A stretch of 64,000 bases of DNA from UBA7330 sp043554545 (GCA_043554545.1 CP121337.1:2666001-2730000); one strand, 5' to 3'. Shown: positions 29,221 to 37,054, counted from the first letter of the stretch. Numbers and translations are program-made. The notes: generated by a model not told the origin, from the sequence alone.

Positions 29221-29311
29221 GGACCCTCAGTGTCCAGTCTATTTCTAAGTGTTAAGTATACAGAACGCGACAGTCCTTAGTGTTCCGAAGGGCACTAAGG
29301 ATAGATAATAA
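29221..29311 (+). repeat. 91-bp direct repeat, copy 2 (orphan sprF 3' end)
   Basis: Matches 28049-28139 with one mismatch. Its first 28 nt replicate the end of the sprF-like reading frame including the stop codon, but no upstream coding sequence is present here. It carries another type C palindrome, and weaker similarity continues for about 25 bp (TTTTGACTCGACTT). It ends 27 bp before the 3' end of the YvlD-like gene. Confidence 0.9.
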
Positions 29312-29338
29312 CATAGCGTCTTTTGACTCGACTTAAAA

Positions 29339-29695
29339 CTACCTTCTCCTGTTATCCCCTGCCCCACTCAACTCGAAAAGTAGAGAGTTAGTGAGAGATA
29401 AGAGCAAACTGAATAACAGGGCCCACCAAAAGCCCGATACCACAAATCCTGGTACCACGGCATCTGCCAGCATGATAATTAGTGCGTTTATCACCAGTAA
29501 AAATAAACCCATGGTGAAAACGGTAAATGGTATGGTGAGGATAATTAATAAGGGTTTTACCGTCATATTCAAGAGTGACAATACAACAGCTACGATTAAT
29601 GCGGCAAAGAAGTTCGCCACATCAACTCCCGGTAAGAGATAGGAAACAATGATCACTGCCAGGCCGGAAAGTAATGTTCTGATAAGAAAATTCAT
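29339..29695 (-). CDS. Phage_holin_4_2/YvlD-type small membrane protein
   Basis: The 118-aa protein has four predicted membrane helices (about 7-22, 28-45, 51-75, 85-110) and the conserved NMTVKPLLIILTIPFTVFTMG core of the YvlD / Phage_holin_4_2 family, ending in a short basic tail (GDNRRR). Despite the Pfam name it is a chromosomal inner-membrane protein of unknown function that is widespread in bacteria. No phage genes are near. Its downstream end abuts the RAYT2 repeat region. Confidence 0.85.
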   Translation of the reverse strand: MNFLIRTLLSGLAVIIVSYLLPGVDVANFFAALIVAVVLSLLNMTVKPLLIILTIPFTVFTMGLFLLVINALIIMLADAVVPGFVVSGFWWALLFSLLLSLTNSLLFELSGAGDNRRR

Positions 29696-29796
29696 GAGTT
29701 AGGATATTTGATCAAGATTCAAAGGTAGTATTCTTTCAAAATATAAAAATGAAGTCTGAAATGAAAAAGCAGCTAAATCTCGCTGCACTTTTGCAC

Positions 29797-30306
29797 TTAC
29801 TTAAACCAACCAGCATATTTGATGTAATTGTTGGCTATTCTGGACTGCATCTCCCTGTTTTCTGGACCTACGGTTTTTATTTTTCTCGCAGGAATACCTG
29901 CATAAATGGTATTGGCCTCCACATGGGTGTTTTCCAATACTACTGCGCCTGCCGCAATGATTGCCCCTTCTTCTACTACCGCATGATCCATAACGATTGC
30001 TCCCATCCCTATTAAAACCTCATCTTTTAACGTACAGCCATGTACGATGGCATTGTGCCCAATAGAAACATTATTTCCAATATTAGTTGGTGCCTTTTCA
30101 TAGGTCGCATGAATAGTGGCGTTGTCCTGTATATTGGTCTTATTCCCTATTTTGATATAGTGAACATCACCCCTTACTACCGCATTAAACCACACAGTAC
30201 ATTGATCCCCCATCTCAACTTCACCTACGATGGTGGCATTTTCTGCCATCCAGCAGTCTTTACCAAATTTTGGTTCTATTCCTCTAACAGGTTTAATAAG
30301 TGCCAT
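29797..30306 (-). CDS. Gamma-class carbonic anhydrase-like hexapeptide protein (YrdA/PaaY family)
   Basis: The 169-aa protein is a left-handed beta-helix of hexapeptide repeats (IGNKTNIQDNATIH, IGNNVSIGHNAIVHGC, IGMGAIVMDHAVVEEGAIIAAGAVV), normal length for the family. The three putative zinc-ligand histidines are present: His66 in NATIHATY, and His84 and His89 in SIGHNAIVHGC. Family members are trimeric; some hydrate CO2, while others are inactive or act on acyl-CoA, so catalysis is not certain. It is divergent from the YceI lipoprotein gene with a short intergenic region (30307-30380). Confidence 0.88.
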   Translation of the reverse strand: MALIKPVRGIEPKFGKDCWMAENATIVGEVEMGDQCTVWFNAVVRGDVHYIKIGNKTNIQDNATIHATYEKAPTNIGNNVSIGHNAIVHGCTLKDEVLIGMGAIVMDHAVVEEGAIIAAGAVVLENTHVEANTIYAGIPARKIKTVGPENREMQSRIANNYIKYAGWFK

Positions 30307-30380
30307 GAAAAAAATATAGGTTTGCCTAACAACTTTGATTTTACATCGTTAAGGTAGTGTTTTTGAATAATCTTTCTCAC

Positions 30381-31133
30381 ATGAAAATAATACAATATAC
30401 CCTTTCTATTCTTTTAATAATCTCTATGTTATGGGGTTGTAACAATAAACCTGCTGGAAATGATTCTGTTATCGGTGAACCACAAACAAACAAACGTGAA
30501 ATTTCTTCAGGCACTAAATATATGCTTGATACATCAAGTTCTATAATAACCTGGATAGGAAGCAGACCTGCCAAGCAACACAATGGAACCATAGATATTC
30601 TAGAAGGTTACCTGCTCGTAAATGATTCAGATATCATTGGTGGATCTATTGAAATTGACATCAAAACCCTGGACATTAAGGATCTGGAGGATGACTCTGA
30701 AGATTTCGATAAACTAAAAAATCACTTAATGTCCGAAGACTTTTTCTATGCTGATTCCTTTCAGATTGCCAGATTTGAACTAATAAACCTAATTCCTTTT
30801 GACTCGACTATCAAAATTGTTGATAAAGTGGAATTTGAAACTGACAATACACCTGCCTTGCTAAGTAAATTCATGGTAAGACAGCCTACCCATTATGTCA
30901 CTGGAAACTTAACCATGAGAGGCATTACAAAAAGCATCACATTCCCGGCAAACGTGATTTCCCGTAATGATAAAATCATTACTGAGGCAAAATTTAATAT
31001 TGACAGAACTGAATGGAACCTCTCATATAATGATGAGGCCTCAGTATTAGACAAAGCAAAAGACAAGTTTATATACAATACAGTCAATGTAGGTTTCAGT
31101 CTTCATGCAATCAAGGAAAGAGTCGAAAACTAA
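30381..31133 (+). CDS. YceI-family lipoprotein
   Basis: ATG 30381 is chosen over an upstream GTG at 30357 because it gives a proper lipoprotein signal: MKIIQYTLSILLIISMLWGC, with the lipobox LWGC. The 250-aa product then has a YceI/lipocalin-like fold (ITWIGSRPAKQHNGTI near the start, NLTMRGITKSITFPA in the middle, FNIDRTEWNLSYND near the end). YceI proteins bind polyisoprenoids or other lipids in the periplasm; the physiological ligand here is unknown. The domain carries a negatively charged insert (KDLEDDSEDFDK). The gene appears monocistronic and ends 125 bp before the miaB operon. Confidence 0.87.
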   Translation: MKIIQYTLSILLIISMLWGCNNKPAGNDSVIGEPQTNKREISSGTKYMLDTSSSIITWIGSRPAKQHNGTIDILEGYLLVNDSDIIGGSIEIDIKTLDIKDLEDDSEDFDKLKNHLMSEDFFYADSFQIARFELINLIPFDSTIKIVDKVEFETDNTPALLSKFMVRQPTHYVTGNLTMRGITKSITFPANVISRNDKIITEAKFNIDRTEWNLSYNDEASVLDKAKDKFIYNTVNVGFSLHAIKERVEN

Positions 31134-31236
31134 TTATTTTTAGCCTTCTCTCAAGTAAATTTTTCAAAACCAACAATGAGAGCTAATAGGTTTTGACTCA
31201 AAAGGCTTTCAGAAAGTCAAAATATTTTGATTTATA

Positions 31237-31251
31237 CTGACAGAATGTCAT
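31237..31251. promoter_or_regulatory. Candidate operator before miaB operon (CTGACA-N3-TGTCAT)
   Basis: Inverted repeat CTGACA-GAA-TGTCAT. The same 6-3-6 pattern occurs before groES at 36915-36930 (CTGATA-TTT-TGTCAG). It sits about 20 bp upstream of the TATCTTTG element, where a bound protein would overlap the -33 region. Confidence 0.45.
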
Positions 31252-31269
31252 TCCTTTTTTGAATCGTAT

Positions 31270-31277
31270 TATCTTTG
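31270..31277 (+). promoter_or_regulatory. -7 promoter element (TATCTTTG) of the miaB operon
   Basis: Exact TAnnTTTG match. No TTTG -33 element is seen at the usual distance; that position is occupied by the palindrome at 31237-31251. Transcription would start only a few nt before the ATG at 31286, implying a very short leader. Confidence 0.45.
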
Positions 31278-31285
31278 CGAAATAT

Positions 31286-32743
31286 ATGGAGTTGATTGAA
31301 GACATAGGAATTTTAGACAGCCAGCAAAAAGAGGAACTTTGCGAGGTAAAGATCTCCAAAGAAGGTGATTCCCGAGCAGTGCGTAAACTGTATATAGAAA
31401 GCTATGGGTGTCAAATGAACTTCTCCGATAGTGAAATTGTGACTTCAATCCTGAAGAAAGAAGGCTATGATACAACCAGCTCTTTTGAAAAGGCAGATGT
31501 CATACTTCTTAACACCTGCTCAATACGTGATAAAGCAGAGCAAACAGTAAGAAAGCGCCTGAGTCAGTTCAATAAGATTAAGAAAAAACGACCAGAAATT
31601 ACGATTGGTGTTTTAGGATGCATGGCGGAGCGCCTCAAATCGCAGTTATTAGAAGAGGAAAAGATCGTAGATCTGGTAGCGGGCCCCGATGCATACCGTG
31701 ACTTACCCAATTTGGTAAAAAAAGCAGAAGAAGGTGATCGTGGTATTAACACATTTCTTTCCAGAGAGGAAACCTACGCGGACATATCCCCCGTCAGGTT
31801 AAATTCTAACGGCGTTACAGCCTTTGTCTCTATTATGCGAGGCTGTGACAACATGTGCTCCTTTTGTGTAGTGCCATTTACGAGGGGCAGAGAAAGGAGT
31901 AGAGACCCCTACTCTATTGTTGCAGAGGCTGAGGATTTGTATAGCAATGGTTATCGTGAGGTGACCCTACTCGGTCAGAATGTAGATTCCTATAAGTGGT
32001 CCCCGGAAGAGAATAACAAGGCACGGTTAGAAAGAAAGACTTCCGCCAAAGAAATTATCAACTTTGCTAACCTGCTGGAAATGGTAGCCAAAGTACATCC
32101 TGACCTAAGAGTAAGATTTTCAACATCTCACCCGAAGGATATCACTGATGAGGTACTTTATACCATTAAAAAGTACGAGAATATTTGTAATTACATCCAC
32201 CTCCCCGCTCAAAGTGGTAATTCCAGGGTACTGGATATGATGAATAGAACTTACGATCGGGACTGGTACATTAACCGGGTAGATGCCATCCGAAGCATAT
32301 TAGGAGAATCATGTGGGATCAGTTCAGATATGATTACTGGGTTTTGCTCAGAAACAGAAGCAGAACACCAGGATACTATATCTCTCATGGATTATGTAAA
32401 ATATGATTTCTCTTATATGTTTTACTATTCTGAGAGACCCGGAACACTTGCTGCAAAGAAATATACTGATGACATCCCACTTGAGATGAAAAAGCGACGT
32501 CTTCAGGAGGTGATTGATAAACAACATGAGATCTCAGCAGCCAGAAACCAATTAGATATTGGAAAGACATTCAAAGTTTTGATAGAGGGTACAAGCAAGA
32601 AATCCAAAACACAGCTACAAGGCAGAAACTCCAGTAATAAAGTGGTGGTTTTTGACGACCATGGCTATGAAAAAGGACAGTATGTCAATGTGTTAGTAAC
32701 TGCATGTACTTCAGCAACACTCATCGGAGAGGTAGTTAAATAA
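31286..32743 (+). CDS. miaB: tRNA-2-methylthio-N6-dimethylallyladenosine synthase MiaB
   Basis: Radical-SAM methylthiotransferase that adds the 2-methylthio group to i6A37 of tRNAs reading UNN codons. Seen: the N-terminal cluster-binding cysteines (SYGCQMNF, NTCSIRD, LGCMAERL), the radical SAM motif RGCDNMCSFCVVPFTRG, the conserved LLGQNVDSY and STSHPKD segments, and a C-terminal TRAM domain. ATG 31286 gives 485 aa and is preferred over TTG 31259, since the -7 element at 31270-31277 would lie inside the longer form. The stop overlaps the next gene by 1 nt (TAATG). First gene of a run with the sigma54 activator, lptE, a TPR-like gene and secG, an order common in Bacteroidota. Confidence 0.95.
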   Translation: MELIEDIGILDSQQKEELCEVKISKEGDSRAVRKLYIESYGCQMNFSDSEIVTSILKKEGYDTTSSFEKADVILLNTCSIRDKAEQTVRKRLSQFNKIKKKRPEITIGVLGCMAERLKSQLLEEEKIVDLVAGPDAYRDLPNLVKKAEEGDRGINTFLSREETYADISPVRLNSNGVTAFVSIMRGCDNMCSFCVVPFTRGRERSRDPYSIVAEAEDLYSNGYREVTLLGQNVDSYKWSPEENNKARLERKTSAKEIINFANLLEMVAKVHPDLRVRFSTSHPKDITDEVLYTIKKYENICNYIHLPAQSGNSRVLDMMNRTYDRDWYINRVDAIRSILGESCGISSDMITGFCSETEAEHQDTISLMDYVKYDFSYMFYYSERPGTLAAKKYTDDIPLEMKKRRLQEVIDKQHEISAARNQLDIGKTFKVLIEGTSKKSKTQLQGRNSSNKVVVFDDHGYEKGQYVNVLVTACTSATLIGEVVK

Positions 32744-34017
32744 TGAATTATCAGGTAGATTCAGAAATACAATCGGTAAAACAGCGATTTGAAATCATTG
32801 GAAGTTCTTCATTGCTGAATAATGCCATTCGTGTAGCCATACAAGTAGCCCCAACTGATATGAGTGTGCTTATCAATGGTGAGAGTGGCGTTGGTAAAGA
32901 ATCTTTTTCAAAAATCATACACAGCCTATCTCATAGAAAACATGGCCAGTTTATTGCCATAAACTGTGGAGCTATCCCGGAAGGCACCATAGATTCTGAG
33001 CTTTTTGGTCATGAGAAAGGTGCCTTTACAGGTGCTCATGAAGCCAGAAAAGGGTATTTTGAGGTTACGGATGGTGGAACCATCTTTTTAGATGAGATTG
33101 GTGAAATGCCGGTTAGTACTCAGGCAAGACTGCTAAGGGTGCTCGAAAACGGAGAGTTCATCAAGGTAGGATCTTCAAAGGTCATAAAGAGCGACGTAAG
33201 GATAATTGCGGCCACAAACATCGATCTGGCAGAAGAAATCAAGACAGGTAAATTCAGAGAAGACTTGTTTTATCGGTTGAATACGGTACCTATAAAAGTT
33301 CCTTCTCTCAGGGACCGGGGGGATGATGTATTGTTGTTATTTAGGAAATTCGCCTCTGATTTTTCGGACACCTATCACATCAAACCTCTAAACCTAAACG
33401 AGGAAGCCAAAGAATTGCTTAAAAGTTTCCGTTTTCCGGGGAATATACGGCAGCTGAAGAACCTGGTTGAACAAATGAGTGTGTTGGAGATTGAACGGGA
33501 AATAACCCGTGACACTTTATCTAAATACCTCCCCAAAACTGGCACCAATTTACCAGCACTGCTTGATAAATCGAAGAATAGTGATAATTTCTCAGAAAGG
33601 GATATTTTATACAAGATCCTCTTTGAAATGCGTCAGGATGTAACGGAGATGAAAAAATTAATTCTGGATATCTTAAAAGACGATCGGACAAGCACTGAAA
33701 TTTTATCCAGACATGAGCGTTTATTTAATGATCTGGGCTCGCTTCCTGGCAAAGGAGAAACGGAACACAACCAGGAAGACTATAAGCCATTGGTAATCAA
33801 TCCGCTGGACAATGAGAACAGCGAAACTGAAGAAATTGAGGATATCACCCATGAAACAGAGGAAGATTCCCTATCTCTTGAAAAAAAGGAGAAAGAAATG
33901 ATTATCATGGCCCTGAAAAAAAATAGCAATAAGAGAAAGTATGCCGCACAGGACCTGGGAATATCTGAAAGAACACTTTACCGTAAAATCAAGCAGTATG
34001 AGATTGATAGTGAGTAG
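32743..34017 (+). CDS. Sigma54-dependent transcriptional activator lacking a receiver domain
   Basis: The 424-aa protein starts almost directly with the AAA+ domain: Walker A GESGVGKE (46-53), the sigma54-contact loop GAFTGA (93-98), Walker B GTIFLDEIG (112-120), sensor I VRIIAATN and the arginine-finger region FREDLFYRLN. A long acidic linker follows (about 290-375), and a Fis-type helix-turn-helix closes the protein (RKYAAQDLGISERTLYRKIKQYEI). There is no N-terminal receiver or GAF domain, as in PspF, so control is probably by a partner protein or by level. It overlaps miaB by 1 nt and lptE by 20 nt, so all three are co-transcribed. Possible targets include groESL, inferred from shared palindromes. 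Confidence 0.93.
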   Translation: MNYQVDSEIQSVKQRFEIIGSSSLLNNAIRVAIQVAPTDMSVLINGESGVGKESFSKIIHSLSHRKHGQFIAINCGAIPEGTIDSELFGHEKGAFTGAHEARKGYFEVTDGGTIFLDEIGEMPVSTQARLLRVLENGEFIKVGSSKVIKSDVRIIAATNIDLAEEIKTGKFREDLFYRLNTVPIKVPSLRDRGDDVLLLFRKFASDFSDTYHIKPLNLNEEAKELLKSFRFPGNIRQLKNLVEQMSVLEIEREITRDTLSKYLPKTGTNLPALLDKSKNSDNFSERDILYKILFEMRQDVTEMKKLILDILKDDRTSTEILSRHERLFNDLGSLPGKGETEHNQEDYKPLVINPLDNENSETEEIEDITHETEEDSLSLEKKEKEMIIMALKKNSNKRKYAAQDLGISERTLYRKIKQYEIDSE

Positions 34018-34522
34018 CCTGGCGCTAATGATCATGTTGATACCTGTAGGTTGTGGGGTATATACCTTTTCTGGTGCATCTATATCTCCAGATATCAAAA
34101 CCATTTCAATCCTCAATTTCCCCAGTGAGGCTACCCTTGGGCCTTCTACCATGAGTGTTACTTTTACAGAAAAAATTAAGGATTATTACCAGCAAAACAC
34201 CAGTCTTGCTATCGTTGACAACAATGGGGACCTACAGATAGAAGGTTATATTGCCGATTTTCGGGTTACGCCGGTTACCGCATCTGCCTCACAGAACCAA
34301 AACCAGGGAGACTTTGCAAGCCTGACCAGAATTACAATTGATGTATTTGCCAGTTACGTAAATACACAGAACGACGAATTTGATTTTGAGCAAAAATTTT
34401 CATTCTTTGTTGATTTTGATCAAAACTCAACCGACCTTTCATCTGTAGAACAACAATTTACAGAAGAAATATTCGATCAAATTATTTTTGATATCTTTAA
34501 TGCCTCAGTGGCAAACTGGTAA
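33998..34522 (+). CDS. lptE: LptE-family LPS-assembly lipoprotein
   Basis: ATG 33998 gives a 174-aa lipoprotein: MRLIVSSLALMIMLIPVGCG with Cys at the lipobox. A longer reading frame upstream only extends into the activator gene. The fold marker is YTFSGASISPDIKTISILNFPSEA, typical of Bacteroidota LptE-like proteins, followed by beta-rich segments (DLQIEGYIADFRVTPV, RITIDVFASYVN). LptE plugs the LptD barrel that inserts lipopolysaccharide into the outer membrane. It overlaps the activator gene by 20 nt. Divergence from proteobacterial LptE is large, but gene position supports the call. Confidence 0.85.
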   Translation: MRLIVSSLALMIMLIPVGCGVYTFSGASISPDIKTISILNFPSEATLGPSTMSVTFTEKIKDYYQQNTSLAIVDNNGDLQIEGYIADFRVTPVTASASQNQNQGDFASLTRITIDVFASYVNTQNDEFDFEQKFSFFVDFDQNSTDLSSVEQQFTEEIFDQIIFDIFNASVANW

Positions 34523-34563
34523 TATTATTTTTATTTAAAATCTTCACCTGAGAAAGAAATAAC

Positions 34564-35718
34564 GTGAATAAGCAGAAATTCATTGAGTTCTTACAAAAGC
34601 CAGCCATCCTGAATGAGCAAAATCTCAGCGAGCTTGATGATATGGTGAATGAAAACCCATACTTCCATGCTGCTCGCATGCTGGAAGCTATTGGCAACAG
34701 GTCACTTAAAACCAGTGAAGCAGGTAAAAAGACAGCCTCAGCTGCTATCTACTCCACCAATAGGCTCCTGTTAAAAAAATACCTCGCCGGTGGTGTAGCG
34801 ACAGAACCCCTTGCATCTGCTCCAAAACCACAGCCTGCAAAAGAAATCCCTAAACCAGTTAGCACAGCACCTACCCCTGAGCCAACTAAAATCACTGCTG
34901 AACCTGCTCAACAAATCAGTGAGTCTCCAGGAAGTTCATCCATTGATCAGTTGATTTATAGCTTGAAGAAAGACATGCAGGAGTTGGAGCACTCCCGTGC
35001 AAAGTACATTGAAGTAACCCGTAAAATAGAAGAGGATGAAGCGGTAGAACAAGCTGTGAAGAAAGCAACAGCAAGTACTGATGCCGATACTAAAAAACCT
35101 GCCAAAAAAGCTCCGGTAAAGAAATCAACAATAAAAAAGGCGCCAGCCGCCAAAAAGGCCGCCGGTACCTCAACGACTAAAGCTTCGACAGCTAAAAAGT
35201 CAACTGCAGCTGCCCAAAAGAAGAAAAAAACTTCGTCTGGTACAGCAAAATCAACTGCAAATAAAAAAACGCCAGCACGTAAAAGGACGGCGACCAAAAC
35301 GGCAACTAATAAATCCAGAACAACAACAACAAAAACTGCAGCTAAAAAACAAAGCACTGCTAAAGCCAAAACTACTAAATCAACAGCTGCCAAGACAGCT
35401 GCAAAGAAAAGTTCTTCAAAGGCTTCAGGCACCACTATAAGCAACAAAGAGGATAATGATAAAGGTGATCAACAAAACCTTATCGACCAGTTCATTAAGA
35501 AAAATCCCAGCTTTAAACCCGCAACTGCTAACGTTAATCAGGAAGACCTCTCAGTAGGCAGTATATCCTTAAATGATGATATTGCTTCGGAATATTTAGC
35601 CGAAATCTTTTTGGAACAGGGCAAAAAAGACAATGCCATAAAAATATACAACTCGTTGATGTTGAGATTCCCTGAAAAAAGGGCTTACTTTGCGGGCAGA
35701 ATTAAAAAAATCAAGTAA
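34564..35718 (+). CDS. TPR-like protein with long histone-H1-like Lys/Ala-rich linker
   Basis: The 384-aa protein starts at GTG 34564. Residues 1-77 form a conserved helical N-terminus (FIEFLQKPAILNEQNLSELD, then NPYFHAARMLEA). A Pro-rich stretch (about 83-120) and a short coiled-coil-like helix follow (about 128-160). Residues about 173-293 are almost only Lys, Ala, Thr, Ser and Arg (repeated KKPA, AKKA, TAKKST), like histone H1 or AlgR3-type tails. The C-terminus (about 325-384) looks like a single TPR pair (EYLAEIFLEQGKKDNAIKIYNSLMLRFPEK). No signal peptide, so it is cytoplasmic. It lies between lptE and secG, 2 bp before secG. The function is unknown; the basic segment could bind nucleic acid or acidic membrane surface. 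Confidence 0.8.
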   Translation: MNKQKFIEFLQKPAILNEQNLSELDDMVNENPYFHAARMLEAIGNRSLKTSEAGKKTASAAIYSTNRLLLKKYLAGGVATEPLASAPKPQPAKEIPKPVSTAPTPEPTKITAEPAQQISESPGSSSIDQLIYSLKKDMQELEHSRAKYIEVTRKIEEDEAVEQAVKKATASTDADTKKPAKKAPVKKSTIKKAPAAKKAAGTSTTKASTAKKSTAAAQKKKKTSSGTAKSTANKKTPARKRTATKTATNKSRTTTTKTAAKKQSTAKAKTTKSTAAKTAAKKSSSKASGTTISNKEDNDKGDQQNLIDQFIKKNPSFKPATANVNQEDLSVGSISLNDDIASEYLAEIFLEQGKKDNAIKIYNSLMLRFPEKRAYFAGRIKKIK

Positions 35719-35720
35719 GG

Positions 35721-36107
35721 ATGTACGCATTAATTGTTGGAATTATCATCTTAGTTGCCTTATTGCTGGTATTGGTTGTACTCGCACAAAATCCCAAAGG
35801 AGGAGGACTATCAAGTCAGTTTGGCGGTGGCGGCACTTCTCAAATTATGGGAGTTAAGAAAACAGGCGATCTTTTGGAACGACTTACCTGGGGATTTGCT
35901 ATTGCACTCCTTGCATTGACACTTTCAACAAACTTCTTTCTTTCGGACACTCAAAGCACTAGTGGACCAACCAGTCCAAACCTGGAAAATGCCAGAGATC
36001 AGTCGGCGTTACCTCCTAATTCATTTCAACCGTCAGATGCTGCTCCGGCAGGTATTGAAGGGTTGCAAGACCTTGGTGAAGACCTACAAACAGATTCAGC
36101 GCAATAA
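35721..36107 (+). CDS. secG: Preprotein translocase subunit SecG
   Basis: The 128-aa protein has the SecG layout: membrane helix 1 (about 4-21), the conserved loop LAQNPKGGGLSSQFGGGG, a TSQIMGVKKTGDLLERLTW connector and helix 2 (about 53-75), followed by a Bacteroidota-type polar tail of about 50 residues. SecG stimulates SecYEG-SecA protein export. It starts 2 bp after the TPR-like gene, and it ends the run that begins with miaB. The hypothetical gene downstream is convergent, only 8 bp away. Confidence 0.95.
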   Translation: MYALIVGIIILVALLLVLVVLAQNPKGGGLSSQFGGGGTSQIMGVKKTGDLLERLTWGFAIALLALTLSTNFFLSDTQSTSGPTSPNLENARDQSALPPNSFQPSDAAPAGIEGLQDLGEDLQTDSAQ

Positions 36108-36115
36108 TCGCCCAT

Positions 36116-36829
36116 TCAGGCAACTGACAGGTGTCGGACAAGAAGTCTTTTCGCGATAGGCAATAGGGTCTGTGGTACCGGGAATTTTAATTTACTCACA
36201 ATCAAATAAGTTGCAGGATTAGGTAACTCCGTAAATTTCCTGACAAGATCCAACTTGATACGCTCATAGGTATTCGATATTGATCTTACTTCCTGACCAA
36301 TGTATTCTGTGCTTATCCCTCTGTAATTCTCATCCGCCCGTTCAAACATCGTGATTTGATACCTGAAGATGTTGATATCTGTATTCTTTTCCTGATTGAT
36401 CAATAAATAACCTTCTCTTGTATACATTGGAATTAATCCGATGGGACTTATTTCCAAATTATCCTCAACAAAATCATATAACTCTTTTCCTTCCTGGATT
36501 CGCTGTTCCATTTGTGGTATGGCGAACGAGATTATGTCTTCAATCTCACTCATTACCTCTCCTTCATAGACCAGCTTTTTATACATGAATCTCAATTTTT
36601 TAAAATCTGCTTTAGTAATTGATTTTGGAAAGGACTCATAAATTAATTCCTTATTAGCTTTCACCTTTACCAGGTTTTTGTAATGGAAGACCAAATCAGA
36701 CAAAAATGGGTATAGCTCAGAGCGGTCAAACTTCTCTTTTATCGTTTTTAAATAAGCGAGCAAAATATATTTCTTGAATTCATAATCAATGATGCCATCC
36801 GTAAGCCAGTCGTGTTTCAATTCATTCAT
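36116..36829 (-). CDS. Conserved hypothetical protein, helical, cytoplasmic
   Basis: The 237-aa product has no signal peptide or membrane helix and is rich in charged helices (LLAYLKTIKEKFDRSELYPFLSDLVFHYKNL). The second half carries more strand-like segments (ISPIGLIPMYTREGYLLINQEKNTDINIFRYQ). I do not recognise a named family. It lies between secG (convergent) and groES (divergent), a position where uncharacterised Bacteroidota genes often occur. Coding status is supported by the length and by absence of a competing frame. Its start (ATG 36829) is about 55 bp from the first palindrome of the groES control region, so it could share that region. Confidence 0.7.
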   Translation of the reverse strand: MNELKHDWLTDGIIDYEFKKYILLAYLKTIKEKFDRSELYPFLSDLVFHYKNLVKVKANKELIYESFPKSITKADFKKLRFMYKKLVYEGEVMSEIEDIISFAIPQMEQRIQEGKELYDFVEDNLEISPIGLIPMYTREGYLLINQEKNTDINIFRYQITMFERADENYRGISTEYIGQEVRSISNTYERIKLDLVRKFTELPNPATYLIVSKLKFPVPQTLLPIAKRLLVRHLSVA

Positions 36830-36883
36830 GCTTTTCCTTATTTAATTTCTATTAAAATAATCATGAAAAATTAAAATGGCAAA

Positions 36884-36932
36884 CTGTCAGGAGTGTCACC
36901 TTAAAAAATAAGAGACTGATATTTTGTCAGTC
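36884..36932. promoter_or_regulatory. Candidate activator sites upstream of groES
   Basis: A 19-bp palindrome GACTGA-TATTTTG-TCAGTC (36914-36932) contains the CTGATA-TTT-TGTCAG pattern also seen before miaB. A further pair of TGTCA direct repeats lies at 36885-36889 and 36894-36898. They are about 70-115 bp upstream of the predicted sigma54 start site, the normal distance for enhancer-binding sites. Confidence 0.45.
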
Positions 36933-36973
36933 TTTTCTGCCAAATCACCGACAAAAGTCACTTTTTTCACTTC

Positions 36974-36990
36974 TGGCATACAAAGTGTTA
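36974..36990 (+). promoter_or_regulatory. Candidate sigma54 promoter of groESL
   Basis: TGGCATACAAAGTGTTA matches the -24/-12 form TGGCAYR-N4-TTGCW with two changes (GTGT for TTGC). Spacing between the GG and the second element is correct. The predicted start near 37000 gives a leader of about 55 nt to groES. The overlapping TGTTATAATGTCATCC further resembles the operator half-site seen before miaB. Confidence 0.45.
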
Positions 36991-37054
36991 TAATGTCATC
37001 CTGAGTAAACATAGAGTTTAGAAATAAGAACTTAACCAATAAACGATTAAACAC

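Noticed and set aside
29339..29695. Prophage remnant suggested by the holin family name
   Set aside because: The family is a chromosomal YvlD-like membrane protein and no phage structural or lysis gene is present.
29749..30357. Plus-strand frames opposite the gamma carbonic anhydrase gene
   Set aside because: They are shadows of the hexapeptide-repeat gene, with cysteine/histidine-rich composition and no motif.
30357..30380. GTG start for the YceI lipoprotein
   Set aside because: The added residues precede a complete lipoprotein signal that begins at ATG 30381.
34956..35447. 163-residue hydrophobic reading frame on the minus strand
   Set aside because: It is the antisense of the Lys/Ala-rich segment, where AAA/GCT codons read backwards as Phe/Leu/Val/Ala; no independent support.
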